From contig NZ_JAAKZF010000008.1 of assembly GCF_011045125.1 (NCBI RefSeq), forward strand, positions 92,025-156,024: 64,000 nucleotides of DNA, given 5' to 3'. The position numbers were made by a program, and so were the translations under genes. The notes under the pieces were generated by a model that was not told where the DNA came from, did not search any database, and saw only the letters and a list, made by a program, of their open reading frames with translations. The number at the start of each line of letters is the position of its first letter. Position 1 is the first letter of the stretch. This stretch comes from Allomesorhizobium camelthorni (GTDB lineage Bacteria > Pseudomonadota > Alphaproteobacteria > Rhizobiales > Rhizobiaceae). Below, one piece after another: positions 34,112 through 43,213 of the stretch.

Positions 34112-34375
34112 TTGAAGATCGTTTGGGATGAACGGAAGCGGACTGCCAATCTCGACAAACACAGGATGGATTTTGCCGATGTCGGAGCGTTCGACTGGGA
34201 TCGAGCTGTAATCCTGGCCGGCAGGGCTGACCGCTTCGGCAAGCGACGATTGAAAGCCGTTGGGCATTATGAAGACCGCATAGCGGTAGTGATCTTCGCG
34301 ATGCTCGGGTCGGAGGCCGTCTCGATCATCAGCTTCCGGCCGGCCAAAGCCAAAGAAAAGAAGGTGCTCGAATGA
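34112..34375 (+). CDS. brnT: BrnT-type toxin (type II toxin-antitoxin)
   Basis: This 87-residue protein has the BrnT (DUF497) pattern: KIVWDERKRTANLDKHRMDFAD at the start (in part), later GKRRLKAVGHYEDR, and SIISFRPAKAKEKK at the end. BrnT folds like RelE and cuts RNA. The TTG start gives the canonical N-terminus (KIVWDE), and no in-frame ATG near it fits. No Shine-Dalgarno is visible. It precedes the antitoxin with an ATGA overlap, the toxin-first order typical of brnTA. Confidence 0.92.
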   Translation: MKIVWDERKRTANLDKHRMDFADVGAFDWDRAVILAGRADRFGKRRLKAVGHYEDRIAVVIFAMLGSEAVSIISFRPAKAKEKKVLE

Positions 34376-34683
34376 CGAGAGCCAAGACGAAGAACCAGTA
34401 TGAACCGGGGCGCGGCTACACCAGGGAGGATTGGGATTCAGTCGACAGCCCGGAACTAAGCGATGAAGAACTGGCTCAAATGAAGCCCGCTCGCGAAGTT
34501 CTTCCGCCGGAGTTCTTCAATGCGATCGAGGAACTACGCCGCTCGCGCGGCCGGCCGCCTGTCGAGACACCGAAGAAGCAGATCACATTGCGACTTGACC
34601 AGGACGTGATTGAAAAATTCCGCGGCACCGGGCGCGGATGGCAGTCGCGGATGAACGAGGCGCTGAAACGCGCGAAAATTTGA
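34372..34683 (+). CDS. brnA: BrnA-type antitoxin
   Basis: This 103-residue protein has an acidic, toxin-binding N-terminal half (YTREDWDSVDSPELSDEELA) and a C-terminal ribbon-helix-helix region (KKQITLRLDQDVIEKFRGTG followed by WQSRMNEALK), as in BrnA/DUF4415 proteins. It neutralises BrnT and represses the operon through the ribbon-helix-helix. The toxin stop overlaps its ATG. Confidence 0.93.
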   Translation: MTRAKTKNQYEPGRGYTREDWDSVDSPELSDEELAQMKPAREVLPPEFFNAIEELRRSRGRPPVETPKKQITLRLDQDVIEKFRGTGRGWQSRMNEALKRAKI

Positions 34684-34701
34684 GCCTCGTGATCGTGCCC
34701 T

Positions 34702-34736
34702 GAAAAGCAAACGACCCGCCTTGTCGGGGCGGGTCG
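34702..34736 (-). terminator. Terminator of the nlpD-like gene
   Basis: A 9-bp stem, CGACCCGCC/GGCGGGTCG (34712-34720 and 34728-34736), with a 7-base loop. On the minus strand it is followed by TTTGCTTTT. It lies 36 bases past the stop of the LysM/M23 gene and 29 bases past brnA; it fits the minus strand better. Confidence 0.8.
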
Positions 34737-34771
34737 AACTGCGGGGCGGCTAGACGCGGGCCGGGGCCGAT

Positions 34772-36307
34772 CTATTCCAGGAAGGTCGTCGGATCGACAG
34801 GCGCCGAGTTCTTGCGCACTTCGAAGTGCAGCTTCGGCGCATCCGTCGTGCCGCTCATGCCGGAGCGGGCGATTTCCTCGCCGCGCTTGACTTTCTGGCC
34901 GCGTGCCACTTTCAGCTCGCTGGCGTGGCCATAGACGGTCACCAGCCCATCCTCGTGACGGACGAGCACGGTGTTGCCGAACTCCTTGAGACCGTCGCCG
35001 GCATAGATGACGACGCCGTTCTCGGCGGCCTTGACCGGCGTTCCTTCCGGCACCTGGATGTCGATGCCGTCATTGGCCTTGCCCGCGCCCTTGCCGTAGC
35101 CCGAAATGACACGGCCGCGCACCGGCCAGCGCATGCGCCCGATGCCGGTGGCGTCGGGCGCCTCCTGGTCGGCCTGCTCGATCAGCTTCTCGGTCTTTCT
35201 GGGCGGCGTGTAGGCTGCCGGCTGGACTTGAGCCACTTCCTTGGCAGCGGCCGCCGTTCCCGTCGTCGTTTTATCGACAGCGGTCGGCGCCGGCGCTGCA
35301 CTCGCGACAGCGCCACCGGCCGGGATAGTCAGCGTCTGGCCGATACGGATCAGGCCATCCTGCAGGCCATTGGCGGATTTGAGCGCCGTCACGCCGACGC
35401 CGGTCTTCCTGGCGATGCGCGAGAGCGTGTCGCCGGCCGCGACCGTATAGGTGCCGGGCGCGCTTGACGCCTTCGCCTCGCCGGTTGAAGCGGCGACCTG
35501 CGACGGAGTCTCGCCTTCCTTCACCTTCGGCGTATTCGGCAATACGGCGAGCTTGTCCTGCGGCGCGCCGGTCGGCGTCGGCACCTTGTTGGCAGGGATG
35601 TCGTATTTCGTACCGGTCGAGGATTTGGCGTCGGCGACGTTCGGGTTGCTGTCGGGCGCAGAAACCGGAGCCTTGGCGGAATAGACATAGGTCGGGATGA
35701 TGACCTTCTGCCCGGCCTGCAGCCCGCTCTGGTCGTTCAGCCCGTTCACCTTCATGATGACGTTGGCCGGGATGCCGAAGCGGCGGGACAGATTATAGAC
35801 CGTCTCGCCTTCCTTGGCTGTGATCTGCGTGCCGCCGGCCCGCGACCAGCCTTCCGGCTCGCCTTCAAGGCTCGCCATGACGGAATTTGTCTTTGGTTCG
35901 GCCTTGGCGACTGTTCCGGTTGGCGTCTGGTCGAGCTGGACAGTCGGCGCTATCGGCGCCGGCGCTGCGGCCGTGCGGACCGGCTTTGCCGAGGGAGCCG
36001 GAACGGTCGCCACCGGCGCGGGGAGCGGCTGTGAGGAGATCGGCGTCAGGCTGCCGCGCGTGACCGAACCAGTCTGCACAGGAGCTGCGGCGGGCGCCGG
36101 GGCCATCGCGACGTCGCCGGGGAACGGCTGATCCTGCTTGATGATCTGGCGCTGGTTGGGGGTCGAGGCGGTGAAGATGTCGTCGATGCCGCCACCGCCG
36201 AAGCGCGAGACCTGCTGGCTGCACCCCGCCGCCATGCCCGCCACCAGAAGGATGGCTGCACTGCGCGCCAGAGTGCGCTTGCTCGACCCGAAAACACTGA
36301 AACGCAT
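34772..36307 (-). CDS. nlpD: LysM/M23-domain lipoprotein, NlpD-like amidase activator
   Basis: This 511-residue protein has a lipoprotein signal (ILLVAGMAAGC), a Pro/Ala-rich stretch, two LysM repeats (about 150-200 and 285-335, AAGDTLSRIARKTGVGVTAL) and a C-terminal M23/LytM domain (about 395-511). Key zinc residues are missing: the first HxxxD has Asn (NDGIDI) and the HxH has Lys (PKLHFE), as in E. coli NlpD. It is therefore likely a peptidoglycan-binding activator of cell-wall amidases, not a hydrolase. It follows surE-pcm, the order known from E. coli. Confidence 0.9.
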   Translation of the reverse strand: MRFSVFGSSKRTLARSAAILLVAGMAAGCSQQVSRFGGGGIDDIFTASTPNQRQIIKQDQPFPGDVAMAPAPAAAPVQTGSVTRGSLTPISSQPLPAPVATVPAPSAKPVRTAAAPAPIAPTVQLDQTPTGTVAKAEPKTNSVMASLEGEPEGWSRAGGTQITAKEGETVYNLSRRFGIPANVIMKVNGLNDQSGLQAGQKVIIPTYVYSAKAPVSAPDSNPNVADAKSSTGTKYDIPANKVPTPTGAPQDKLAVLPNTPKVKEGETPSQVAASTGEAKASSAPGTYTVAAGDTLSRIARKTGVGVTALKSANGLQDGLIRIGQTLTIPAGGAVASAAPAPTAVDKTTTGTAAAAKEVAQVQPAAYTPPRKTEKLIEQADQEAPDATGIGRMRWPVRGRVISGYGKGAGKANDGIDIQVPEGTPVKAAENGVVIYAGDGLKEFGNTVLVRHEDGLVTVYGHASELKVARGQKVKRGEEIARSGMSGTTDAPKLHFEVRKNSAPVDPTTFLE

Positions 36308-36433
36308 CGCAATAACCCGCACAACTCAACACCGACTGGCATGATTAAAGCGCGTTAATGTTACTGGTCAGTTAAGCTTGAATAAAATCCGCATCCAATT
36401 GCAGCAAATCGAAAATCCTGCCGCAACAGCAGA

Positions 36434-37087
36434 TCAGATGACCTTGGCGACGCCGCGCCCGATCGGCTGCAGCCTGACCGTGCCGATGTCCTCGCGCTCG
36501 AAGCGGCTGCCGATCTTGGTCAATCTCGCCAGCACCTGTTCGCCCTCTTCCGGGCCGATCGGCGCGATCATGATGCCGCCGCTCGATAGCTGGTCGACGA
36601 AGGTGCGGGGCAGGCTGTCGAAGGCGGACCACACCACGATTCGGTCGAAAGGCCCCTCGCCCGGCAGCCCGTTTGAGCCATCGGCCTGGCGCGGAAGCGC
36701 GTTGGAGATGCCGAGCGCCTCGAAGCGTTGGCGCGCCTGCTCGGTCAGCGTCTTGTAACGGTCGAGGGTGACGACGCGGCCGGCGAGCCTGGCCATGACG
36801 GCCGCCGTGTAGCCCGAGCCGGTGCCGATCTCCAGCACCCGGTTGCCCGGCTCGATCGCCAGCGCGGCGATCACCGCCGCCTGCAGATCCGCGCCCTCGA
36901 TCGCCTCGCCGCATTCGATCGGCAACATGCGGTCGGACCAGGCGACGTCGTGATGCAGGTTGGAGAGGAAGCCGCGGCGCGGCGTCGCCTCGAAGGCGGC
37001 GATCATGTCCTTGGGCGCGATGCCGCGCCCGCGCAGCCGGAGAAGGAAGGCGGCGAAGCCTTCGCGCTCGTCGATCGCCTCGTTCAT
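36434..37087 (-). CDS. pcm: Protein-L-isoaspartate O-methyltransferase
   Basis: This 217-residue methyltransferase uses S-adenosylmethionine to repair isoaspartyl residues. It has the Pcm order: [20 protein letters not shown] (substrate region), [20 protein letters not shown] (SAM-binding motif I), then [21 protein letters not shown] and [13 protein letters not shown]. The ATG overlaps the surE stop (ATGA). Confidence 0.96.
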   Translation of the reverse strand: MNEAIDEREGFAAFLLRLRGRGIAPKDMIAAFEATPRRGFLSNLHHDVAWSDRMLPIECGEAIEGADLQAAVIAALAIEPGNRVLEIGTGSGYTAAVMARLAGRVVTLDRYKTLTEQARQRFEALGISNALPRQADGSNGLPGEGPFDRIVVWSAFDSLPRTFVDQLSSGGIMIAPIGPEEGEQVLARLTKIGSRFEREDIGTVRLQPIGRGVAKVI

Positions 37088-37845
37088 GCAAGGGCCTTCG
37101 TCAACTGGTCGCGCACTTCATAGGCCGTCAGGTCGAGCTTGAGCGGCGTGACTGAAACGCATTTGTTGAGCACGGCGTGAAGGTCGTCGCCTTCCCTCAG
37201 TTCCGGCGCTTCTCGGCCGAAGCGCAGCCAGTAGTAAGGCATGCCGCGGCCGTCGGCGCGCTGGTCGATCCACAGGCTGTGGACCAGCTTGCCCTGGTTG
37301 GTGACGCGCACCGCCTCGACCTCGTCGGGCGGGCAGTTGGGGAAATTGATGTTGAGGAAGGTGCCGGCCGGCAGGTCGACCGCGAGCAGCTTCTTGAGCA
37401 GTTCGGGCGCCAGCGTCTCGGCCGTCTCCCACGGCGTATCACGTCCCTCCTCCACGACCTTGTAAGCCTGGCTGACCGCCATCGAGCGGATGCCGAGCAG
37501 CGTTCCCTCCATCGCGCCGGCCACTGTGCCGGAATACGTCACGTCGTCGGCGAGGTTCGAGCCGGAATTGACGCCGGAGAGGATGAGGTCCGGCGGCTCC
37601 GGCATGATCTTGCGCACCGCCATGATGACGCAATCGGTCGGCGTGCCGCGCACCGCAAAGTGCTTTTCGCCGATCTTGCGCATCCTGAGAGGCTCCGACA
37701 GCGACAGCGAGTGCGCGAAGCCGGACTGGTCCGTCTCCGGCGCGACCACCCAGACGTCGTCGGAAATGGTCTTCGCTATGCGTTCAAGGACCGCGAGGCC
37801 TTCGGCGTGGATGCCGTCGTCATTGGTCAGGAGGATGCGCATCAT
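37084..37845 (-). CDS. surE: 5'/3'-nucleotidase SurE
   Basis: This 253-residue metal-dependent phosphatase removes phosphate from nucleoside monophosphates. The [13 protein letters not shown] motif carries the two adjacent aspartates, and [20 protein letters not shown] (in part) gives the asparagine ligand and the phosphate-binding loop. The ATG overlaps the serS stop (ATGA), so serS, surE and pcm are translationally coupled. Confidence 0.96.
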   Translation of the reverse strand: MMRILLTNDDGIHAEGLAVLERIAKTISDDVWVVAPETDQSGFAHSLSLSEPLRMRKIGEKHFAVRGTPTDCVIMAVRKIMPEPPDLILSGVNSGSNLADDVTYSGTVAGAMEGTLLGIRSMAVSQAYKVVEEGRDTPWETAETLAPELLKKLLAVDLPAGTFLNINFPNCPPDEVEAVRVTNQGKLVHSLWIDQRADGRGMPYYWLRFGREAPELREGDDLHAVLNKCVSVTPLKLDLTAYEVRDQLTKALA

Positions 37846-39425
37846 TTCGCCCGTCCGATCTTTTCGAGCCCGCCCATATAGGGGCGCAGCACTTCAGGAA
37901 TGGTTACGCTGCCGTCCTCGTTCTGGTAATTTTCCATGACGGCGATCAGCGCGCGGCCGACGGCGACGCCCGAGCCGTTCAGCGTATGGACGAAGCGGGT
38001 CTGCTTCTCGCCGGGCGCCTTGTAGCGGGCGTCCATGCGGCGGGCCTGGAAATCGCCGCAGACCGAGCAGGACGAGATCTCGCGATAGGCGTTCTGGCCG
38101 GGCAGCCACACTTCTATATCGTAGGTCTTGCGCGCGCCGAAACCCATGTCGCCGGTGCACAGCGTCATTGTGCGGAACGGCAGTTCCAGCCGCTTCAGCA
38201 CTTCTTCGGCGCATTCCGTCATGCGTTCGTGTTCGGCGATCGAGGATTCGGCATCGGTAATCGAGACCAGCTCGACCTTGTAGAACTGGTGTTGGCGAAG
38301 CATGCCGCGCGTGTCGCGCCCGGCCGAGCCGGCTTCCGAGCGGAAGCAAGGCGTGAGAGCCGTCATGCGCAGCGGCAGTTTTTCCACCGGCGTGATTTCC
38401 TCGCGGACGAGATTGGTGAGCGGGACTTCGGCGGTGGGGATGAGGCCAAATCGTCGTGACAATGTAGGATATTTCCGTCGAATCTCTTCGATTTCCTCCA
38501 ATTTTCCTGCAAGCATCTCCTTTGCTTGACGCACACCCTGGCGGGGACCTGTCACCATGTCTCCGAGGCTGGAAAGAAAATCTTCTTTTCCTAATTCAAT
38601 TTGGCGGTTGATTGATTTCTGGATGCCTTCAGCGCTTTCCAGATTAGCTTCCATCATTTTTATAGTTGGAATCCACGACTTAATTTCCCCCTCCAAGGAG
38701 GCAATCTTTTCTGTAACAAACGTGGACGTCCAGAACAGATCGTCACCAAACTTAGGCAATTGGTTTGTTCCGAATAAAACCTCGTCGCGCACCATCAGCG
38801 GCGGCTGCACTTCCATGTAACCGTGTTCGGTCGTGTGCAGATCGAGCATGAACTGGCCGAGCGCGCGTTCGAGCCGTGCAAGCTGGCCTTTCAGCACCGT
38901 GAAGCGGCTGCCCGAAAGCTTTGCGGCGCGCTCGAAATCCATCAGGCCGAGCGCTTCGCCTAGTTCAAAATGCTCCTTCGGCTTGTTCCCCATGCGCGGC
39001 TGGCGGGCGGCGATCAGCTCCGCGCCCCATGAAAGCTTCTCGACATTGGCGTGCTCGTCTGCGCCGACCGGCACGTCGTCGAAGGGAACATTCGGGATCA
39101 CCGCCAGCGCGTCGTTCAGCGCCTTGTCGAGTTCGCGCTCGCGCGCCTCGCCGTTCTGGATGAAGCTCTTGATCTCGGCGACCTCGGCCTTGAGCTGTTC
39201 GGCAAGGGCGGAATCGCCGGCGCGCATGGCATTGCCGATCTCACGCGAGGCGGCGTTGCGGCGCTCCTGCTTGACCTGCAATTCGCCGAGATGGGCGCGC
39301 CGCGCCTCATCCTTGAGGATCAGGTCGTCGACGGTCGCCTCAGCCTCCTCGGCTGACCACGAACGCTTCACCAGCGCCTGGACCAGGGTTTTCGGGTTCT
39401 CGCGAATCCATTTGATGTCGAGCAT
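37842..39425 (-). CDS. serS: Seryl-tRNA synthetase with an unusual insertion
   Basis: At 527 residues it is about 100 longer than usual (about 425-430). The N-terminal coiled-coil arm (1-110), motif 1 region, motif 2 ([20 protein letters not shown]) and motif 3 ([20 protein letters not shown]) are all present, so it should charge tRNA-Ser. Between [10 protein letters not shown] (to 231) and [13 protein letters not shown] (from 327) lie about 95 residues rich in Glu, Lys, Leu and Ile where the family has about eight. The ATG at 39425 starts the canonical [10 protein letters not shown]; a frame to 39572 is rejected. Confidence 0.95.
   Translation of the reverse strand: MLDIKWIRENPKTLVQALVKRSWSAEEAEATVDDLILKDEARRAHLGELQVKQERRNAASREIGNAMRAGDSALAEQLKAEVAEIKSFIQNGEARERELDKALNDALAVIPNVPFDDVPVGADEHANVEKLSWGAELIAARQPRMGNKPKEHFELGEALGLMDFERAAKLSGSRFTVLKGQLARLERALGQFMLDLHTTEHGYMEVQPPLMVRDEVLFGTNQLPKFGDDLFWTSTFVTEKIASLEGEIKSWIPTIKMMEANLESAEGIQKSINRQIELGKEDFLSSLGDMVTGPRQGVRQAKEMLAGKLEEIEEIRRKYPTLSRRFGLIPTAEVPLTNLVREEITPVEKLPLRMTALTPCFRSEAGSAGRDTRGMLRQHQFYKVELVSITDAESSIAEHERMTECAEEVLKRLELPFRTMTLCTGDMGFGARKTYDIEVWLPGQNAYREISSCSVCGDFQARRMDARYKAPGEKQTRFVHTLNGSGVAVGRALIAVMENYQNEDGSVTIPEVLRPYMGGLEKIGRAK
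38445..38792 (-). other. AT-rich foreign-looking tract inside serS
   Basis: The insertion (about 38445-38732) and the flanking codons for [16 protein letters not shown] (to about 38792) use A/T-rich codons such as TTA, AAA and ATT unlike the rest of serS. A hand count gives about 45% G+C over 38461-38760. The encoded segment is likely helical or coiled coil ([20 protein letters not shown]). Foreign codon use beyond the insertion itself suggests the tract came in by recombination. Confidence 0.75.
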
Positions 39426-40222
39426 GAAGTCACCATTCGAAACGGCGGCGGAAGGCCGGTGCAGGGGGTAAACCGCATCCTTCGCCGATGCAAGACGGGC
39501 GCTGCGGACGGGTTGCATTTTGGGTGGATGCGGCCCGCTCGCAAATGCAGGAAAACGCTTTCCGCCCCGCAAGCGGGGATAACCGTGTCATCTCCGTTCG
39601 AACTCCCAAGCACACCTCTCCGTCACCACGCTGCGTTTCCGCCCTGGCTATTACAATAAGTCGGGAAGCGGGGCGCTTGGCCGAGCCTTCCGAAACTAAA
39701 TACGTGGCGCGAACCCCGCGCCCCGCCGGCGATTTCTGTCCCCGTCCGTTCCAACTGCGCGGGGCCGGCTGTGACAACGCTTCGGCCCTTGCGGGCTTGG
39801 CGCCGTCGCGGCGATGGTTCTTCACCATCGCCTTCACCGGTCCCGCCTGTGTGCTCCTCCAGCACGCCGGGACCGTAGTGTCCCGAGGGGAACCACTGGA
39901 CAGGGCCTCCCCGGTTCCATGGCTTCGTCGGCCATGGAACGGAGGCGCCGATCCTTCCCCGCTTTCGAACGACTCCGGAGCGTTCCCGCAGGAAGGACGA
40001 CTGCGATTGTGCGGGAGAGGCGGGAAGTGTGAACAAATCCGGATGCGAAAATCTTCTCACCGGCTGTTATGCTATTGATCCGCAAGCGAGATTTTTGCTA
40101 TCGGGGCTGAATGGAGGTGAATTCTATCCACGTTTGAGGGTCTCACGGTGCCCCCTCCACCACGCTTCACGTGGTCCCCCTCCCCGGTGAACGCGGGGCA
40201 AGATCATTCGGCGGCCGCAGCC
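39426..40222. other. Long serS-tatC gap with nested inverted repeats
   Basis: No protein gene is supported. Nested hairpins fill 39811-39997: GCGATGGT/ACCATCGC (39811-39831); CGGTCCCG/CGGGACCG (39838-39875) around GTGCT-CCTCC-AGCAC; GCCTCC/GGAGGC around GTTCCATGGC/GCCATGGAAC (39905-39946); TCCTTCC/GGAAGGA (39952-39997) around GAACG/CGTTC. This could be a structured RNA or a palindromic intergenic mosaic element. The serS promoter also lies here. Confidence 0.55.
40151..40197. repeat. Small palindromic intergenic repeat candidate
   Basis: Two small inverted repeats stand side by side near the tatC stop: CCACG-CTTCA-CGTGG and CCCCG-GTGAACG-CGGGG, separated by C/T-rich text. The layout resembles short palindromic repeats scattered in rhizobial genomes. 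Only one copy is in the window. Confidence 0.35.
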
Positions 40223-41080
40223 CTACGATGCAGCCTGCGTTGAGGAGCTGGCGGATTCCTTTGCGGCGTCGGCCGCTTCTTTCTTCTCGCGCGCCACGCG
40301 TTCCTGCTCGCGCTTGCGCTCGACCATCCGGGCCATCCAGATGGAGACCTCGTAGAGGAGGATGGTCGGAAGGGCGAGGCCGATCTGGCTGACCGGGTCA
40401 GGCGGGGTGAGCACGGCGGCGACGACGAAGGCGATGACGATCGCCCATTTGCGCTTGTCGGCCAGCCCTTGCGAGGTGAGCAGTCCGACGCGCGCCATCA
40501 GCGTGGTCACCACCGGAAGCTGGAACACCAGGCCGAAGGAGAAGATCAGCGTCATGATGAGGCTGAGATATTCCGAGACCTTGGGCAGCAGCGAAATCTG
40601 CACCTCGCCGCCGGTCTGCTGCATGGCGAGGAAGAACCACATCACCATCGGCGTGAAGAAGAAATAGACCAGCGCTGCGCCAATCAGGAACAGGACCGGC
40701 GAAGCGATCAGGAACGGCAGGAAAGCGCCGCGCTCGTTCTTGTAAAGGCCGGGCGCGACGAATTTGTAGATTTGCGCGGCAATCAGCGGAAACGCCAGCA
40801 CCATGCCGCCGAACATGGCCAGCTTGATCTGGGTGAAGAAGAATTCCTGCGGCGCGGTGTAGATGAGCTCGACCTGGCCGTCGCCTACGCCCGCCCACTC
40901 GACTGCCCATTTGAACGGGATGACGAGCAGGTTGAACAGCTCCTTGGCGAAGAAGAAGCACACCAGGAAGGCGATGAAAAAGCCGCCGATCGCCCACATC
41001 AGGCGCGAGCGCAGCTCGATCAGGTGGTCCATCAGCGGCGCCGATGACTTTTCGATCTCGTCGTCTTCCGGTGCGCTCAC
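40223..41080 (-). CDS. tatC: Twin-arginine translocase subunit TatC
   Basis: This 285-residue protein has six membrane segments. The conserved start MDHLIELRSRLMWAI, a periplasmic FKWAVEWAGVGDGQ loop, and FAFGLVFQLP-like FSFGLVFQLPVV are present. The C-terminal tail after residue 255 is charged (ERKREQERVAREKKEAADAA). It is the receptor for twin-arginine signal peptides. The ATG overlaps the tatB stop (ATGA). Confidence 0.97.
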   Translation of the reverse strand: MSAPEDDEIEKSSAPLMDHLIELRSRLMWAIGGFFIAFLVCFFFAKELFNLLVIPFKWAVEWAGVGDGQVELIYTAPQEFFFTQIKLAMFGGMVLAFPLIAAQIYKFVAPGLYKNERGAFLPFLIASPVLFLIGAALVYFFFTPMVMWFFLAMQQTGGEVQISLLPKVSEYLSLIMTLIFSFGLVFQLPVVTTLMARVGLLTSQGLADKRKWAIVIAFVVAAVLTPPDPVSQIGLALPTILLYEVSIWMARMVERKREQERVAREKKEAADAAKESASSSTQAAS

Positions 41081-41718
41081 GAGGCGGTCCCTGCGGATTT
41101 TTTCTTCTTTTCCGCCGCCGGCTTGGCCGAAGCGGGTTTTGGCTGGGCGGGTTTTGCCGCAGCCTTGGGCTCGGCCGGCTTCGATGCGGGTTTGACAGCC
41201 TTTGCAGGCTTTGCCGGCGCCTTGGCCGGTTCAGGAGGTGCGGATGCTGCGGGCACAGGATCCGGCATTGCCGGAAACACCGGCTTCGAGGTCGGCATGG
41301 CCTCAGGGCCGGCGACACCCGGAATGCTGGTAGCCCCCGCCTTCAACGGTTCGGCCGCATGAGCCGCCGCTGCCGTGGGTCCGGCGGCGGGCTCGGCGGC
41401 TTTCGACGGCGCAGGCTTCATCGCGGAATCGAGGCCGGCGCGCACATCGGCCGCCGCCTTCTCGAACGGGTTCAGCTGCTTCTTGATCTCGGCCGCCGGG
41501 TTGAGGCCGCGCAGCGTGTCCACCGACTTCTTGACCTCGTCGAGCTCCGCCTCCTTCAGCGCCTCGTTGAACTGCTTCTGGAAGTCGCCCGCCATCGAAC
41601 GCAGTTTCGCGGTCGTTTTGCCGAAGGTGCGCAGCATGCGCGGCAAATCCTTCGGGCCGACGACCACGATCATGACGATCGCGATCACGAGCATCTCGGT
41701 CCAGCCGATATCAAACAT
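41077..41718 (-). CDS. tatB: Sec-independent translocase protein TatB
   Basis: This 213-residue protein starts with one membrane helix (MFDIGWTEMLVIAIVMIVVV), then GPKDLPRMLRTFGKTTAKLR, the TatB hinge and amphipathic helix. The long Ala/Pro/Lys tail (about 90-213) is typical of alphaproteobacterial TatB. It pairs with TatC in substrate recognition. Confidence 0.96.
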   Translation of the reverse strand: MFDIGWTEMLVIAIVMIVVVGPKDLPRMLRTFGKTTAKLRSMAGDFQKQFNEALKEAELDEVKKSVDTLRGLNPAAEIKKQLNPFEKAAADVRAGLDSAMKPAPSKAAEPAAGPTAAAAHAAEPLKAGATSIPGVAGPEAMPTSKPVFPAMPDPVPAASAPPEPAKAPAKPAKAVKPASKPAEPKAAAKPAQPKPASAKPAAEKKKKSAGTAS

Positions 41719-41771
41719 GGCTACTCAATCCGACCAGCGCAGAGATTAGAGATTAAGCGAGGCGCTAAGGC

Positions 41772-42005
41772 TCAGCTCTTGCTGGCTCTTTCCTTGGCCG
41801 CCTGGACGGTCTCGTCGGGGCGATGCTCGACGGTCTTGCCGTCGGCGGTCTTTGCGCCCTCGGCTTCGTCGTCGGACATGCCCTTCTTGAAGCTCTTGAT
41901 GCCCTTGGCCATGTCGCCCATCAGCTCGGGGATCTTGCCGCGGCCGAACAGCAGCAGCACCACCACAAGCACGATGAGCCAGTGCCAGATTGAAAAGGAA
42001 CCCAT
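41772..42005 (-). CDS. tatA: Sec-independent translocase protein TatA
   Basis: This 77-residue protein has one membrane helix ([20 protein letters not shown]) with the [23 protein letters not shown] segment (in part), the TatA signature. It oligomerises to form the export pore. The unit runs tatA, tatB, tatC, downstream of scpB and the ABC ATPase gene. Confidence 0.97.
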   Translation of the reverse strand: MGSFSIWHWLIVLVVVLLLFGRGKIPELMGDMAKGIKSFKKGMSDDEAEGAKTADGKTVEHRPDETVQAAKERASKS

Positions 42006-42040
42006 GATAACTCTCTCTCGAACGATTTCCTGAGACTGAT

Positions 42041-43213
42041 CTATGCGTTTTCACGCTGTGTTTCAAACAGAAGTACGTCAGACTTCCGTGTCGAAAGCCA
42101 GATATCCTTCGCCCTGGCGGACAAAGCGCCGCAGCGTACCCGCGCGCGCACCGGCGTCTCCGCGCCGGGAACGGCAAGTTCCAGCAATTCCACGACGCCG
42201 AGATAGCGGCGCGAGAGGATGCGCGCCTGAGTGTCGCCCGCGGTTTCGCTAACGTCGAAGCCGGTCATGCGCACGGCGACGGTCAGATCGTCGCCCTCGG
42301 AAAAGCCCGTAGCGTCGACGCGACCGAGCGAGGTTTCGACCGCGCCGCCTATTACCCGCCCCTCGAACAGATTGAGCTCGGAGAAAAAGCCCGCGACGAA
42401 GAGGCTGGCGGGGTTGAGATAAAGGTCTTCGGCGCGGCCGGCCTGCACCAGCCTGCCGTCCCTGAGGAGCGCGATGCGGTCGGCCATGCGCATCGCCTCC
42501 TCCGCATCGTGGGTGACGACGATCGCGGTGGCCCGGCTTTCGCGCAGGATGGCCAGCGTTTCGGCCCGGACGGAATCCTTCAGCCGCGAATCCAGTCCGG
42601 AAAACGGCTCGTCCATGAGAAGAACCGCCGGGCGCGGCGCGAGCGCCCGGGCGAGCGCCACGCGTTGCTGCTCGCCGCCCGACAGGACATGCGGGTAAGA
42701 GCCGGCATAATCCTCCAGCCCAACCCGCGACAGGGCGATCAGCGCTTCCTTGCGCGCCTCCTCGCCCGACAGCGCGGTCAGCCCGAAGCGGACATTGTCG
42801 AGGATGGTCATGTGCGGAAAGAGCGCGAAATCCTGGAACACCAGGCCGATCGAGCGCTTTTCCGGCGGCAGGAAGACGGACGGACCGGCGATCTCGCGGT
42901 CGTTGAGGAGCACGCGGCCGGAAGTCTGGCTTTCTATGCCGGCGGCGATCCTGAGAAGCGTGGTCTTGCCCGAACCCGAGGGGCCGAGCAGGCAGAGAAC
43001 CTCACCCGGTTCGGCCGAAAGCGTGACGCCGCGCAACGTATCGGCGCCAGGCCCGAAGGAATGGCTGATGTTTTCGAAGGCGAGCCGCGCGGCGAAGGTG
43101 ACGCCGGCGGGGACGCGGCCGTGCTGGTGCAGATCCTGTGCGTTCAAACGAGAGACTCCCGGCATTTCAGCGCGAGATATAGCCCTGGAAGCGCCCGCCT
43201 TGCGGTCAATCAT
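42041..43213 (-). CDS. ABC transporter ATP-binding protein (FbpC/iron type)
   Basis: This 390-residue ATPase has Walker [20 protein letters not shown]-loop [12 protein letters not shown], signature [15 protein letters not shown], Walker [13 protein letters not shown] and switch [11 protein letters not shown], followed by a TOBE-like C-terminal domain. The pattern suits Fe3+ or other CUT2-like importers (FbpC/PotA). No permease or binding protein lies beside it, so it is an orphan ATPase. The ATG at 43213 overlaps the end of scpB; another ATG at 43165 is possible. Confidence 0.85.
   Translation of the reverse strand: MIDRKAGASRAISRAEMPGVSRLNAQDLHQHGRVPAGVTFAARLAFENISHSFGPGADTLRGVTLSAEPGEVLCLLGPSGSGKTTLLRIAAGIESQTSGRVLLNDREIAGPSVFLPPEKRSIGLVFQDFALFPHMTILDNVRFGLTALSGEEARKEALIALSRVGLEDYAGSYPHVLSGGEQQRVALARALAPRPAVLLMDEPFSGLDSRLKDSVRAETLAILRESRATAIVVTHDAEEAMRMADRIALLRDGRLVQAGRAEDLYLNPASLFVAGFFSELNLFEGRVIGGAVETSLGRVDATGFSEGDDLTVAVRMTGFDVSETAGDTQARILSRRYLGVVELLELAVPGAETPVRARVRCGALSARAKDIWLSTRKSDVLLFETQRENA

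Noticed and set aside
36345..36358. CtrA box upstream of the nlpD-like gene
   Set aside because: TTAA-N6-TTAA has a six-base spacer; the CtrA consensus needs seven.
38445..38732. Intein in SerRS
   Set aside because: About 95 residues is too short, and the splice-junction Cys/Ser and His-Asn are missing.
39488..40078. A 196-codon plus-strand frame in the serS-tatC gap
   Set aside because: The hairpins in this stretch explain its sequence better; no start signal or recognisable domain.
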